Of a stretch of DNA of 64,000 bases, positions 27,701-35,171 are shown in pieces (position 1 is the stretch's first letter; every line of letters begins with the position of its first letter). The stretch is from contig CAJTDX010000009.1 of NCBI GenBank assembly GCA_910575155.1, positions 1 to 64,000 of the forward strand. Direction: 5' to 3'. The notes beneath the pieces are model-generated. The model had not been told where the DNA came from and made no database searches. It saw only the letters and a program-made list of their open reading frames with translations. This DNA comes from Lachnospiraceae bacterium. Its GTDB lineage: Bacteria; Bacillota; Clostridia; Lachnospirales; Lachnospiraceae. The translations under genes were made by a program, and so were the position numbers.

Positions 27701-29207
27701 GCAGCGAAGCGTAAGAAGGTATCAGCAGGCAAAGGAGGAATTGACACACCTCTCAGAGAAATATCAGCTTTCCGGCAGGGAATGGATAGGAACCGCTTAC
27801 AGCCGCAAAGAGGAAACCGATGTGGAAATCTGTCTGGAGGACCGCAGGATGAAGATAAAAGGCAAAGAGAACTTATGGAATCAGGAAGATAAACAGGCTG
27901 CATTGTTCGATTTGCAGATGCAGGACCGGGTTCGGCAGATGAAAGAAGCCTGGGACAAGGAGGAACCTCTGCCCAGAGAAGAGATCCCCAGGGAAGACTT
28001 TGCCTCCAGAAAACGTCAGTTGGATTATCAGTATCAGGAGTTTGAGAAAATGCAGAAGACGCTGCTGGCCCATCTTCACAGCTATAATGAGAATTTGACA
28101 GCTCTTGCAGAGTACAGTGAATTTAAGATCGAAGAACCAGTTGTATGGGAGGACGATTTTTCGCTTATGGATACGCAGGCGCTGAGGAATTTTAAAGGAA
28201 GGCTGCTTCGTGATTACAACAGGATCTGCAGCGACAGGGGAAAAGCAAGGGAGAGCCTCTTGTATGTGCTGAATCAGATTGTGCGTATGGAATGTTTTCA
28301 GGAAGATTTCTACCGCAAGCCTCTGGAGGCAATGCTGGAGCTGTCGGGAGACGCCCGTTCGGTGCAGCGGCAGCTGGAAACCACGATCCAGTCTTATGAA
28401 AACCTGATGGAGAAGCTGGAGGTGGATATTTCTCTGGTGGAAAAGGAAAAGAGCAAGATTGTGGAATTGCTGGAGGATTATCTGAAAGAGGTGCATCAGA
28501 ATTTAGGAAAGATTGACCAGAACTCCACCATAACGATTCGGGAACGTCCGGTGAAAATGCTGAAAATCCAGCTTCCCTCCTGGGAAGAAAATGAGAGCAT
28601 GTATCAGATCCGGCTGCAGGATTTTATAGACGAGCTGACGAAAAAAGGGATTGCTATTTTCCAGAGAAATGAGAATGCCCAGGAGTATTTTGGCACGCAG
28701 ATGACGACCAAAAATCTTTATGATACTGTGGTTGGTATTGGCAATGTGCAGATTCGCTTATATAAGATTGAAGAGCAGCGCGAATATCCGATTACCTGGG
28801 CGGAAGTGGCGAGAAATTCCGGCGGAGAAGGTTTTCTTTCCGCGTTTGTGGTACTGTCGAGCCTTCTGTATTTCATGCGCAGAGATGATTCTGATATTTT
28901 TGCAGACCGGAATGAGGGTAAGGTGCTTTTGATGGACAATCCCTTTGCCCAGACCAACGCGGCGCATCTGTTAAAACCGTTGATGGATATGGCAAAAAAG
29001 ACCAATACGCAGTTAATTTGTTTTACGGGTCTGGGCGGGGAATCCATATACAGCCGTTTTGATAATATTTATGTACTGAACCTGATTGCCGCAAGCCTGC
29101 GGCAGGGGATGCAGTATTTAAGAGCCGACCATATGCGGGGAAATGAGCCGATTACTATGATTTCCGCGCAGGTTGAAGTGGTAGAGCAGCAGGAGCTGGT
29201 ATTTTAA
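24711..29207 (+). CDS. jetC: SMC-like ATPase (JetC/MksB-like) of a Wadjet-type condensin
   Basis: SMC-family ATPase of 1498 residues that should extrude DNA loops. Walker A is RNGGGKS (about residues 38-44), where the family has GxNGxGKS. Two very long coiled-coil arms (about 280-640 and 760-1250) flank a hinge-like region around 660-740. The ABC signature is NSGGEG and Walker B is KVLLMDNPF near the C-terminus. In known Wadjet systems a fourth gene, jetD, encodes the TOPRIM nuclease that cuts circular plasmid DNA. Here the next gene is an oppositely oriented transporter, so the nuclease is missing. The complex may act as a plain condensin (MksBEF-like), may use an unlinked nuclease, or may have lost it. 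The last 10 codons are part of a 73-bp duplication. Confidence 0.85.
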   Translation: MSKINAVRLININYNNNAIRISDETFHFNGESTLMSLRNGGGKSVLVQMLTAPFVHKRYRDAKDRPFESYFTTNKPSFIMTEWALDKGAGYVLAGMMVRKAVDSEEYAGERLEMLNFISEYPSACLHDIHHLPVLEKRKREIVLKNFASCRQLFEDYKKDSAMKFFCYDMRNAAQSRQYFDKLSEYQINYKEWEGIIKKVNLKESGLSDLFADCRDEKGLVEKWFLDAVENKLNKDKNRMKEFQMILEKYVGQYKENQSKIKRRDIIRRFREEALRIEEKNRQYLEMDQGVNAQENRVACFRSELEELHQYTAKQEEENREKTESLRAELAQLEYQKLSEEYYRLEEQKNFHMGNREMIAMEKEDLERQAERMQHKLYVLACAKQQESVEEEKAEWELARQRLLVARERRKDLEPERNCLGCLLRSHYQSALTKNRSDCQNNRDSAAETAEKLRGEQQALMDLEESLRQNALHMGELNSKIAAYDRLEAQFNARYQEQLTRNILGEYEPGSLEVFAEVLKKTSEETARSKILQNRELEKKKTYGVSLERKIAGQKEERAGVLASREQHMQLQERFEKELEQRRFILKYLELEESALFEEEKIFQTADRKLREIDVIRRSLEKEENELQKEYQRLTKGRVLELPPELSEEFERQGIHIVYGMEWLKKNGYSEKKNQQLVRKHPFLPYALILSENEMEKLCECSGMIPTAFPIPIILRKDLEEKQDRKEGSVIQFPGLSFYLLFNENLLDEEKLAKLVEEKQRQIEKKQEMITVRRQEYSEYFAWKEQVKNQNVSKENYNKNQAELTQLTESVQKLEEDIRCGAQELVKNQEQTAKLEKEIRELDRKIEQSQRKETEFGELQSSYTEYQEHRRLQEKCKKEEMRFLEHQKLSRFQSLKFQETLTSLQNMQVVLERDQEQLKKRLALYQGYKKATEQEMKKALPETIRKLLTSDENEAQPGGGASEWTRGWQKHLPELEARYAAVTATVSQEIQELELSEQRSVRRYQQAKEELTHLSEKYQLSGREWIGTAYSRKEETDVEICLEDRRMKIKGKENLWNQEDKQAALFDLQMQDRVRQMKEAWDKEEPLPREEIPREDFASRKRQLDYQYQEFEKMQKTLLAHLHSYNENLTALAEYSEFKIEEPVVWEDDFSLMDTQALRNFKGRLLRDYNRICSDRGKARESLLYVLNQIVRMECFQEDFYRKPLEAMLELSGDARSVQRQLETTIQSYENLMEKLEVDISLVEKEKSKIVELLEDYLKEVHQNLGKIDQNSTITIRERPVKMLKIQLPSWEENESMYQIRLQDFIDELTKKGIAIFQRNENAQEYFGTQMTTKNLYDTVVGIGNVQIRLYKIEEQREYPITWAEVARNSGGEGFLSAFVVLSSLLYFMRRDDSDIFADRNEGKVLLMDNPFAQTNAAHLLKPLMDMAKKTNTQLICFTGLGGESIYSRFDNIYVLNLIAASLRQGMQYLRADHMRGNEPITMISAQVEVVEQQELVF

Positions 29208-29210
29208 CCT

Positions 29211-29235
29211 GAAAAAAGCTGTTCAGGGCAGCTTT
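29211..29235 (-). terminator. Terminator hairpin, copy 1
   Basis: AAAGCTG and CAGCTTT (29215-29221 and 29229-29235) form a 7-bp stem with a 7-nt loop. Read on the minus strand it ends in six T, so it best serves the amino-acid transporter operon coming from the right. It may also stop SMC transcription. Confidence 0.65.
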
Positions 29236-29283
29236 ACCATTGCACAGAAAGTGGTAGAGCAGCAGGAGCTGGTATTTTAATCT

Positions 29284-29307
29284 GAAAAAGCTGTTTAGGG
29301 CAGCTTT
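29284..29307 (-). terminator. Terminator hairpin, copy 2
   Basis: Same stem as copy 1 (AAAGCTG at 29287-29293, CAGCTTT at 29301-29307) with five T after it on the minus strand. This copy is met first by transcripts of the transporter operon, giving tandem terminators. Confidence 0.65.
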
Positions 29308-29350
29308 ACCATTGCACAGAAACAGGAATCTGCGCAGGCGCGGTAAGCAA

Positions 29351-30136
29351 TTACCCCTGAGTGAACCTGGAGAGGAATTGTCTGGTTCGTTCCTCTCTGG
29401 GATTTTCAAATACTTCCAGCGGATTTCCCTGTTCCAGGATATGTCCGTCGTCCATAAAGATTACGTGGTTGGCCACATCTCTGGCAAACGCCATTTCGTG
29501 GGTGACAATTACCATGGTGGTATTCTGTTCCGCAAGCTCCTTCATGACCTTGAGGACTTCTCCTGTAAGCTCCGGGTCTAAGGCGGAAGTTGGCTCGTCG
29601 AAACAGAGAATATCCGGCTGCAGGGCGAGCGCGCGGGCAATTGCCACTCTCTGGCATTGGCCTCCCGATAATTGGTGGGGATAGTTGGTCATGCGGTCGT
29701 GCAGCCCCATTTGCCCAAGCAGCTGTTCTGCATGTGCTTCAATTTGCGCATGGATGTTTTTGCGGTTCGTTTTATAATCCGGCTGCTCTTTTGCCAGAAG
29801 CTCTTCTGCCAGCATGACGTTTTGTAAGGCCGTGTATTGGGGAAATAAATTAAAAGACTGAAAAACCAGGCCGAAGTGCAGCCGCTTCTTGCGGATTTCC
29901 GATTCCTGCCAGGTAGCTGAGTCTTCGGCGTCGAATAAGGTTTCTCCGTTTACACGGATGGTTCCTTTGTCCGGTCGTTCCAGGAAATTCAGGCACCGCA
30001 GCAGAGTGGTTTTGCCGCTTCCGGAAGAGCCTATAATGGAAACCACCTGCCCCTGTTCCAGAGAAAAGCTGATATCCTTAAGGACTTCTGTGCGCTCAAA
30101 ATATTTACGTATATGTTCTACTTCTAAAATTGGCAT
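29351..30136 (-). CDS. Polar amino-acid ABC transporter ATPase (GlnQ-like)
   Basis: ATPase of 261 residues for uptake of a polar amino acid. It has Walker A GSSGSGKT (about residues 33-40), Q-loop VFQSFNLFPQ, signature LSGGQ, Walker B ILCFDEPTSALD and the H-loop His in VIVTHEM. The start at 30136 (MPILEVEHIRKYF) is chosen because GGAGA lies about 8 nt upstream on the minus strand; an upstream in-frame ATG lies inside the permease gene. It is the last gene of a substrate-binding protein, permease, ATPase operon on the minus strand, followed by the duplicated terminators. Confidence 0.95.
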   Translation of the reverse strand: MPILEVEHIRKYFERTEVLKDISFSLEQGQVVSIIGSSGSGKTTLLRCLNFLERPDKGTIRVNGETLFDAEDSATWQESEIRKKRLHFGLVFQSFNLFPQYTALQNVMLAEELLAKEQPDYKTNRKNIHAQIEAHAEQLLGQMGLHDRMTNYPHQLSGGQCQRVAIARALALQPDILCFDEPTSALDPELTGEVLKVMKELAEQNTTMVIVTHEMAFARDVANHVIFMDDGHILEQGNPLEVFENPREERTRQFLSRFTQG

Positions 30137-30155
30137 ATCTTTTCTCCATTTCCGA

Positions 30156-30854
30156 CTACTTAAAATAATCCAGTTTCTTCTCCAGGCGTCCCAAAAGCAC
30201 GGTGAGCATACCATTGCAGATCAGATAGTATACCGCGGTGAAAAACAAAGGCCAGATGGCGCCGGAGATTCCCTGGGATCCCTTCATAAAAGCCTGTCCC
30301 GCCCAGATGATTTCCTGCAGGGCGATAATCCGCGCCAGAGAAGTGTCTTTCACCAGGGTAATGATTTCATTGGACATAGGAGGCACAATTCGTTTAATCA
30401 TCTGAAGCAGGGTAATTTTTAAGAAAATCTGTCCTCTTGTCATGCCTAAGACCAGTCCGGCTTCCTCCTGTCCCACAGGTACGCCCTGAATGCCGCCCCG
30501 GTAAATTTCAGAAAAATAGCAGGCATAGTTGAGGATAAAAGATACGGAAGCGGCTACGAAACGTCCGGTTTCCCCGCCGCCCCAGACCGGATTATGTAAT
30601 ACCAGACCGGGAAAATAATAAATAATTAAAAGCTGAATCATCAGGGGGGTTCCCCGGATGATCCAGACAATGATTTTAGTAAAATAACTCAGGGGCTTAA
30701 ACCGTGACATGGAACCAAAGGCAATCACCAGTCCCAGGGGAAAAGCGCCGATCAATGTTACAAAAAATAGCTTTAATGTCTGCAGAAAGCCGATATTCAA
30801 TGCTTTCAGCACAATAGGAAGCTGTTCCAGAATCTGTTCCATGATTTTCTCCAT
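30156..30854 (-). CDS. Polar amino-acid ABC transporter permease
   Basis: Membrane permease of 232 residues in the HisM/GlnP family, with about five hydrophobic segments. The coupling-helix EAA region (EEAGLVLGMTRGQIFLKITL) contacts the ATPase. The conserved IRGTPLMIQLLIIYY block near residues 66-80 is typical of amino-acid permeases. It lies between the substrate-binding lipoprotein and the ATPase with short gaps (about 20-30 bp), so all three are one transcript. A single permease gene suggests a homodimeric channel. Confidence 0.95.
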   Translation of the reverse strand: MEKIMEQILEQLPIVLKALNIGFLQTLKLFFVTLIGAFPLGLVIAFGSMSRFKPLSYFTKIIVWIIRGTPLMIQLLIIYYFPGLVLHNPVWGGGETGRFVAASVSFILNYACYFSEIYRGGIQGVPVGQEEAGLVLGMTRGQIFLKITLLQMIKRIVPPMSNEIITLVKDTSLARIIALQEIIWAGQAFMKGSQGISGAIWPLFFTAVYYLICNGMLTVLLGRLEKKLDYFK

Positions 30855-30883
30855 TCGTGCGTTATTTAAAACAAACAGATGTT

Positions 30884-31696
30884 TTACTGTTCAATGACAG
30901 CAGCCTGCACACCGTAAGTTTCTGCACATGTCGTCATGCTTCCGGATTTATAACTGGAAGAGAAGAACTCATTTAACGCTTTTGTCAGGTCAGAACCTTT
31001 GCGGAATCCTACGCCGTATTCTTCGTTGTTGAGTCCTACGGTATAGGTAAGATCGGCATAGCTGGTGCCTTCGCCTACCATGGCGGCTGCCATCAGAGAA
31101 TCAATAACTGCGGCGTCGGAAGTTCCTGCCGCCACTTCCATCAGGGCGTCTGCCTGTGCTTTTACAGCGGTATAGTTCAAGTCAAGCGCTTTTACCTGCT
31201 CTTCCCCGGCGCTGCCGGCTTCTACTGCAAACGTCAGGTCAGACAGACTGTCTGTATCCTGATACTGATCGGCTTTATCTTTGGGGACAATAACAATCTG
31301 CGCATTGTTGCAGTACGCATTGGAACATGACATGGAGCTTGTGACTTCGTCGGTCAGCGTCATGCCGTTCCATACGCAGTCAATGGTTTTTCCATCTAAT
31401 TCCATAATTTTATTATCCCAGTCGATTTCCACGAACTCGGCCTCTACGCCGAGGCTTTCTGCAAACGCCTTTGCCATATCCGCATCAAAACCGATCCATT
31501 CGCCGCTTTCATCTTTGTAGTCCATAGGTTCAAAATCGGTGATTCCTATGACCAGAGAGCCTTTGTCTTTTACGTAAGCGATATCGCTCTCTTCTGAGGA
31601 AGCTGAGGAAGCGTCTTTGTCTTCCTTGGAATCGCCGCACGCCGTCAGAGACAGCGTCAGAACTAATGTCAGCATAAGTGCAAGTATCTTTTTCAT
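30884..31696 (-). CDS. Amino-acid-binding lipoprotein of the ABC transporter
   Basis: Extracellular substrate-binding protein of 270 residues. A signal peptide (MKKILALMLTLVLTLSLTAC) ends in a lipobox with the lipid-bearing Cys20, followed by a Ser/Glu/Asp-rich linker. The mature part shows the solute-binding family 3 pattern (GSLVIGITDFEPMDY, GFDADMAKAFAE, IDCVWNGMTLTDE) typical of cystine, glutamine or arginine receptors. It is the first gene of the importer operon. A promoter with an overlapping palindrome lies at 31823-31851. The exact amino acid cannot be read from sequence. Confidence 0.93.
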   Translation of the reverse strand: MKKILALMLTLVLTLSLTACGDSKEDKDASSASSEESDIAYVKDKGSLVIGITDFEPMDYKDESGEWIGFDADMAKAFAESLGVEAEFVEIDWDNKIMELDGKTIDCVWNGMTLTDEVTSSMSCSNAYCNNAQIVIVPKDKADQYQDTDSLSDLTFAVEAGSAGEEQVKALDLNYTAVKAQADALMEVAAGTSDAAVIDSLMAAAMVGEGTSYADLTYTVGLNNEEYGVGFRKGSDLTKALNEFFSSSYKSGSMTTCAETYGVQAAVIEQ

Positions 31697-31822
31697 AATA
31701 AATATTTCTCCCTTTCCTTATTCCAGAATATTGCAAAATGATCATACGTACAGGTATGTCCCTGAAACAGGGCGATTTGCGGTTTGTCTGGTGAATGTAT
31801 TCCTGTAAAATGCTACGTCACT

Positions 31823-31851
31823 ATACTAACAAGTTAGCATGATAAAGTCAA
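31823..31851 (-). promoter_or_regulatory. Promoter with overlapping palindromic operator for the amino-acid importer
   Basis: On the minus strand TTGACT and TAGTAT are 17 bp apart. The palindrome CTAACAAGTTAG (31826-31837, two 5-bp arms) covers the -10 box, so a repressor bound there would block the promoter. The regulator is unknown. Confidence 0.55.
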
Positions 31852-31892
31852 GGATTTCTTAGAGATATTATGAGAGTTTCCGCTTATGCCAA

Positions 31893-32903
31893 TTATAGAA
31901 GCATGATGCCGTGTTCTTCTGCTTCTTTTGCGACCTCTTCTTTCCACAGAGAGGACTGCACTTCTCCAATGTGTGCTTTTCTCAGGAAAAACATACAAAT
32001 ACGGGATTGTCCGATACCGCCGCCGATGGTCAGGGGAAGTTCTTTTTCCAAAATAGATTTTTGGAAAGGAAGCTTGGCACGTTCCAGGCAGTCTGCCTTC
32101 TCAAGCTGGGATAAAAGTGAAGTTTCGTCCACGCGGATTCCCATGGAAGACAACTCTAAGGCAATGTCAAGAACTGGATAATAGACAACAATATCAGCGT
32201 TTAACGCCCAGTCGTCATAGTCCGGCGCCCGGCCGTCGTGCGGTTCGCCGCAGGCAAGCTTATCGCCAATCTGCATAATGCATACAGCGCCGTGTTCTCT
32301 GGCAATCAGGTATTCCCGCTCTTTGGGCGTGTTCTTTGGGTACCTGCTTTCCAGTTCGCTGGTGGTGATGAAGAAAATGTCGTGAGGCAGAATTTCTTCT
32401 ATGTAATCATAGCGGATGGCCATATATTTTTCTGTTTTCCGCAAAACCTTATAGACGATTCTCACGGTTTCTTTCAGAAAATCAAGGTTGCGGTCTTCTC
32501 TGGAAATAATTTTTTCCCAATCCCACTGGTCTACGAAAATAGAATGGATATTGTCGGTGTCTTCATCCCGGCGGATGGCGTTCATATCCGTATATAACCC
32601 TTCTCCTGTGGAGAATCCGTACTTTTTCAGCGCATAGCGTTTCCATTTGGCAAGGGAATGAACGATTTCCGCCTTCTTTTCATGTTGTTCTTTGATGCCG
32701 AAGGTGACAGGGCGTTCTACGCCGTTTAAGTTGTCGTTCAGTCCCGAATCCGGGTCTACAAACAGGGGAGCGGATACCCGCTGCAGGTTCAGCCGCTCTG
32801 ACAGCAGGTTCTGGAAGAAGTCCTTCACTGTTTTAATGGCGATCTGAGTGTCATGCAGACTGAGTTCTGAGTGGTAATGCTCTGGTATAATCAAATGTTT
32901 CAT
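31893..32903 (-). CDS. asnA: Aspartate-ammonia ligase
   Basis: Ammonia-dependent asparagine synthetase of 336 residues with a class II aminoacyl-tRNA-synthetase-like fold. It makes Asn from Asp, ammonia and ATP in the cytosol. Characteristic blocks are VSAPLFVDPDSGLNDNLNG, RPVTFGI, GLYTDMNAIRRDED, VDQWDWEK and the C-terminal LTIGGGIGQSR ATP motif. The start at 32903 (MKHLIIPEHY) is chosen because GGAGA lies 7 nt upstream and matches the family N-terminus; an upstream ATG would add 22 unrelated residues. It is a single gene with its own TTGAAA/TATAAT promoter. It sits next to an amino-acid importer, possibly a shared nitrogen theme. Confidence 0.96.
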   Translation of the reverse strand: MKHLIIPEHYHSELSLHDTQIAIKTVKDFFQNLLSERLNLQRVSAPLFVDPDSGLNDNLNGVERPVTFGIKEQHEKKAEIVHSLAKWKRYALKKYGFSTGEGLYTDMNAIRRDEDTDNIHSIFVDQWDWEKIISREDRNLDFLKETVRIVYKVLRKTEKYMAIRYDYIEEILPHDIFFITTSELESRYPKNTPKEREYLIAREHGAVCIMQIGDKLACGEPHDGRAPDYDDWALNADIVVYYPVLDIALELSSMGIRVDETSLLSQLEKADCLERAKLPFQKSILEKELPLTIGGGIGQSRICMFFLRKAHIGEVQSSLWKEEVAKEAEEHGIMLL

Positions 32904-32940
32904 AGCAGTCTCCTTATCGTTAATTTTTTGTCCGCAACTA

Positions 32941-32969
32941 ATTATATGCCTGCATTTATTTTTTTTCAA
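32941..32969 (-). promoter_or_regulatory. asnA promoter
   Basis: Minus-strand TTGAAA (32964-32969) and TATAAT (32941-32946) with a 17-bp spacer, about 38 bp before the asnA start codon. It is a near-consensus sigma-A promoter. Confidence 0.75.
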
Positions 32970-33037
32970 TAAGTAAGTTGTGGTTTTTCAGGAAATATGA
33001 GAAAATAGGGTGAGTTTAAAAAGGAGACTTATAGGAT

Positions 33038-34591
33038 ATGATTTTAGATGTAAAGAATTTAACCCATGGCTTCGGGGACCGGGCAATTTTTAACGACGTG
33101 TCGTTCCGGCTGCTGAAGGGAGAGCATATCGGGCTGATTGGAGCCAACGGAGAGGGGAAGTCTACGTTTTTAAATATTGTGACTGGACGTCTGACGCCGG
33201 ATGAGGGGAAAGTGGAGTGGGCGAAAAATGTCCGCGCAGGTTATCTGGACCAGCATGCGGCGCTCAAACAGGGGATGACGGTCGGCGATGTTTTGCGCGG
33301 CGCATTTTCCTCTTTTTATGAGATGGAAGCGGAAATGAACCGGATGTTTGAGCAGATGGGGGAGGCGGATGAAGCAGAGATGGCGCGTCTTATGGAGGAA
33401 ACCGGAACCATGCAGGAGCTTTTGGACCAGCATGACTTTTATATGATTGACGCTAAGGTGGAAGAAGTCGCGCGGGCTTTGGGGATTCAGGAATTGGGAC
33501 TTGATACGGATGTAACGGAATTAAGCGGCGGACAGCGCACCAAAGTCCTGCTGGCAAAGCTGCTGCTGGCAAAGCCGGATATTCTATTGCTGGACGAGCC
33601 TACCAACTATCTGGATGAGAAGCATATTGAATGGCTGAAACGCTATCTTCTGGAATATGAAAACGCATTTATTTTGATTTCCCATGATATTCCGTTTTTA
33701 AACAGTGTGGTGAATATTATTTATCATATGGAAAACCAGGAGTTAAACCGTTATGTGGGGGATTATGATAAATTTTTGGAAGTCTATGAGATGAAGAAGG
33801 CGCAGCTTGAGGCGGCTTATAAGCGGCAGCAGAAGGAGATTGAAGATTTAAAGGATTTTGTCGCCAGGAATAAAGCCAGGGTTGCCACCCGCAATATGGC
33901 GATGTCCAGGCAGAAGAAACTGGACAAGATGGATATGATTGAGCTGGCGGCAGAGCGTCCGAAACCGGAGTTTTTCTTTCGCAATGCCAGAGCGTCCGGT
34001 AAGACAATCTTTGAGACAACGGATCTGGTGCTGGGCTATGAGAAGGACAGGCCGCTGTCTGAGCCGCTCAATCTGCGAATGGAGCGGGGAGAGAAGATTG
34101 CCGTCGTGGGAACGAACGGAATCGGCAAGACCACGTTTCTAAAAAGTGTCCTGGGGCTGATAAAGCCTCTTTCAGGAAAAGCGCAGTTGGGCGATTATCT
34201 TTATCCCGGCTATTTTGAACAGGAAATGCCGGCCAGTGAGCGTACCTGTATCGAGGAAATCTGGGAGACGTTTCCGGCCTACAGCCAGTATGAGGTGCGC
34301 TCAGCTCTGGCAAAATGCGGCTTGACGACCAGGCATATTGAGAGTAAGGTAAAGGTATTAAGCGGCGGGGAACAGGCGAAAGTGCGGCTTTGCAAGCTGC
34401 TGAATGTGGAGACAAACGTACTGTTGCTGGACGAGCCGACCAATCATCTGGATGTGGACGCCAAGGAGGAATTGAAGCGCGCCCTGAAAGAATATAAGGG
34501 AGCGATTCTGCTGGTTTGCCATGAACCGGAGTTTTATCAGGATGTGGTAAATCAGATCTGGAATATGGAAGAATATTCCCTGCTGCAGTGA
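33038..34591 (+). CDS. ABC-F family ATPase (ribosome-associated)
   Basis: Soluble protein of 517 residues with two ABC ATPase domains and no membrane segments, the ABC-F layout. Domain 1 has Walker A GANGEGKS, signature LSGGQ and Walker B LLLDEPTNYLD. Domain 2 has GTNGIGKT, LSGGE and LLLDEPTNHLD. They are joined by a basic, helical linker near residues 235-305 (KRQQKEIEDLKDFVARNKAR) that reaches into the ribosome in this family. Members act in translation of difficult sequences or protect ribosomes from antibiotics. The linker is modest in length, and which role applies cannot be decided by sight. AAAAAGGAGACTTATAGG precedes the start. Confidence 0.92.
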   Translation: MILDVKNLTHGFGDRAIFNDVSFRLLKGEHIGLIGANGEGKSTFLNIVTGRLTPDEGKVEWAKNVRAGYLDQHAALKQGMTVGDVLRGAFSSFYEMEAEMNRMFEQMGEADEAEMARLMEETGTMQELLDQHDFYMIDAKVEEVARALGIQELGLDTDVTELSGGQRTKVLLAKLLLAKPDILLLDEPTNYLDEKHIEWLKRYLLEYENAFILISHDIPFLNSVVNIIYHMENQELNRYVGDYDKFLEVYEMKKAQLEAAYKRQQKEIEDLKDFVARNKARVATRNMAMSRQKKLDKMDMIELAAERPKPEFFFRNARASGKTIFETTDLVLGYEKDRPLSEPLNLRMERGEKIAVVGTNGIGKTTFLKSVLGLIKPLSGKAQLGDYLYPGYFEQEMPASERTCIEEIWETFPAYSQYEVRSALAKCGLTTRHIESKVKVLSGGEQAKVRLCKLLNVETNVLLLDEPTNHLDVDAKEELKRALKEYKGAILLVCHEPEFYQDVVNQIWNMEEYSLLQ

Positions 34592-34692
34592 AAGTTATTT
34601 TACGCTTATTCAATATATTAAACAAAGAGGATATAGGATGAAGCAATTGACAAAAGTAAAGCCAATTGCAGGCGTCAGAAAGGAATGGAGCA

Positions 34693-35100
34693 ATGAAAGA
34701 GATTATAAAGACATCAGGAAAGATTATGAAAGATTTGAGAGCGCTTACCGGCTGGAATTTTATCGGAGGAGTGAAAGGGAATATCTGTCTCTTAAATGCG
34801 AAGCTTGTAAGTGAAGAAGGCGTAAAGGTGGATGTATCTCTGCGGTTTCAGGGAACGGATGTATTGATTATGACTACCGCATGGGGAGAACATTTTGAAA
34901 AAGAGGCGGTAGATCAGGCAGTCGAAAAACTGAATGTTCCGGTGGAGACAGAAATAAAAGAAGATTCTGTTATAATCAGTCATCATGAGCCTTTGGGCGT
35001 ATTAGAGCACAGCCTCAGGGGCGTATTGAGTCAATGTATGGTACCAATGGTGACTTCAGCAGCGCAGGCAGTACTGCACAGCGGCGGCGGTGCTGAATGA
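34693..35100 (+). CDS. Conserved small protein of unknown function
   Basis: Protein of 135 residues without a recognised family. It has no membrane segment or signal peptide. The sequence alternates strands and helices (VKGNICLLNAKLVSEEGVKVDVSLRF, DSVIISHHEP). The start at 34693 (MKEIIKTSGK) is taken because an AAAGG/GGAG-rich stretch lies just before it; an in-frame ATG at 34666 would add nine residues. It follows the ABC-F gene by about 100 bp and ends before a bidirectional terminator, so it may be transcribed with it. Function is unknown. Confidence 0.6.
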   Translation: MKEIIKTSGKIMKDLRALTGWNFIGGVKGNICLLNAKLVSEEGVKVDVSLRFQGTDVLIMTTAWGEHFEKEAVDQAVEKLNVPVETEIKEDSVIISHHEPLGVLEHSLRGVLSQCMVPMVTSAAQAVLHSGGGAE

Positions 35101-35124
35101 CCGCTTTGCCGGGGTTGTCAGAAC

Positions 35125-35156
35125 AAAAGCGCCTGCCAGTTTCTGGCAGGCGTTTT
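35125..35156. terminator. Bidirectional terminator between 34693 gene and nhaC
   Basis: GCCTGCCAG-TTT-CTGGCAGGC flanked by AAAA on the left and TTTT on the right. It can stop the plus-strand gene and the converging minus-strand antiporter gene. Confidence 0.85.
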
Positions 35157-35171
35157 CATCTGCAATCATTG

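Larger units (their letters stand above)
29178..29322. repeat. 73-bp tandem duplication at the 3' end of the SMC gene
   Basis: Two adjacent copies, 29178-29250 and 29251-29322, differ only at three places (one A in a run, C/T twice). Each copy holds the last codons and stop of the SMC gene plus a hairpin, so the second copy is an untranslated echo of the gene's end. The near identity suggests a recent slippage or unequal exchange. Confidence 0.95.

Noticed and set aside
34638-34802. A 54-codon open frame after GAGGATATAGG, overlapping the 34693 gene in another frame
   Set aside because: It has a fair ribosome site but no family resemblance, and it overlaps the better-supported downstream gene; the composition looks like a shadow.
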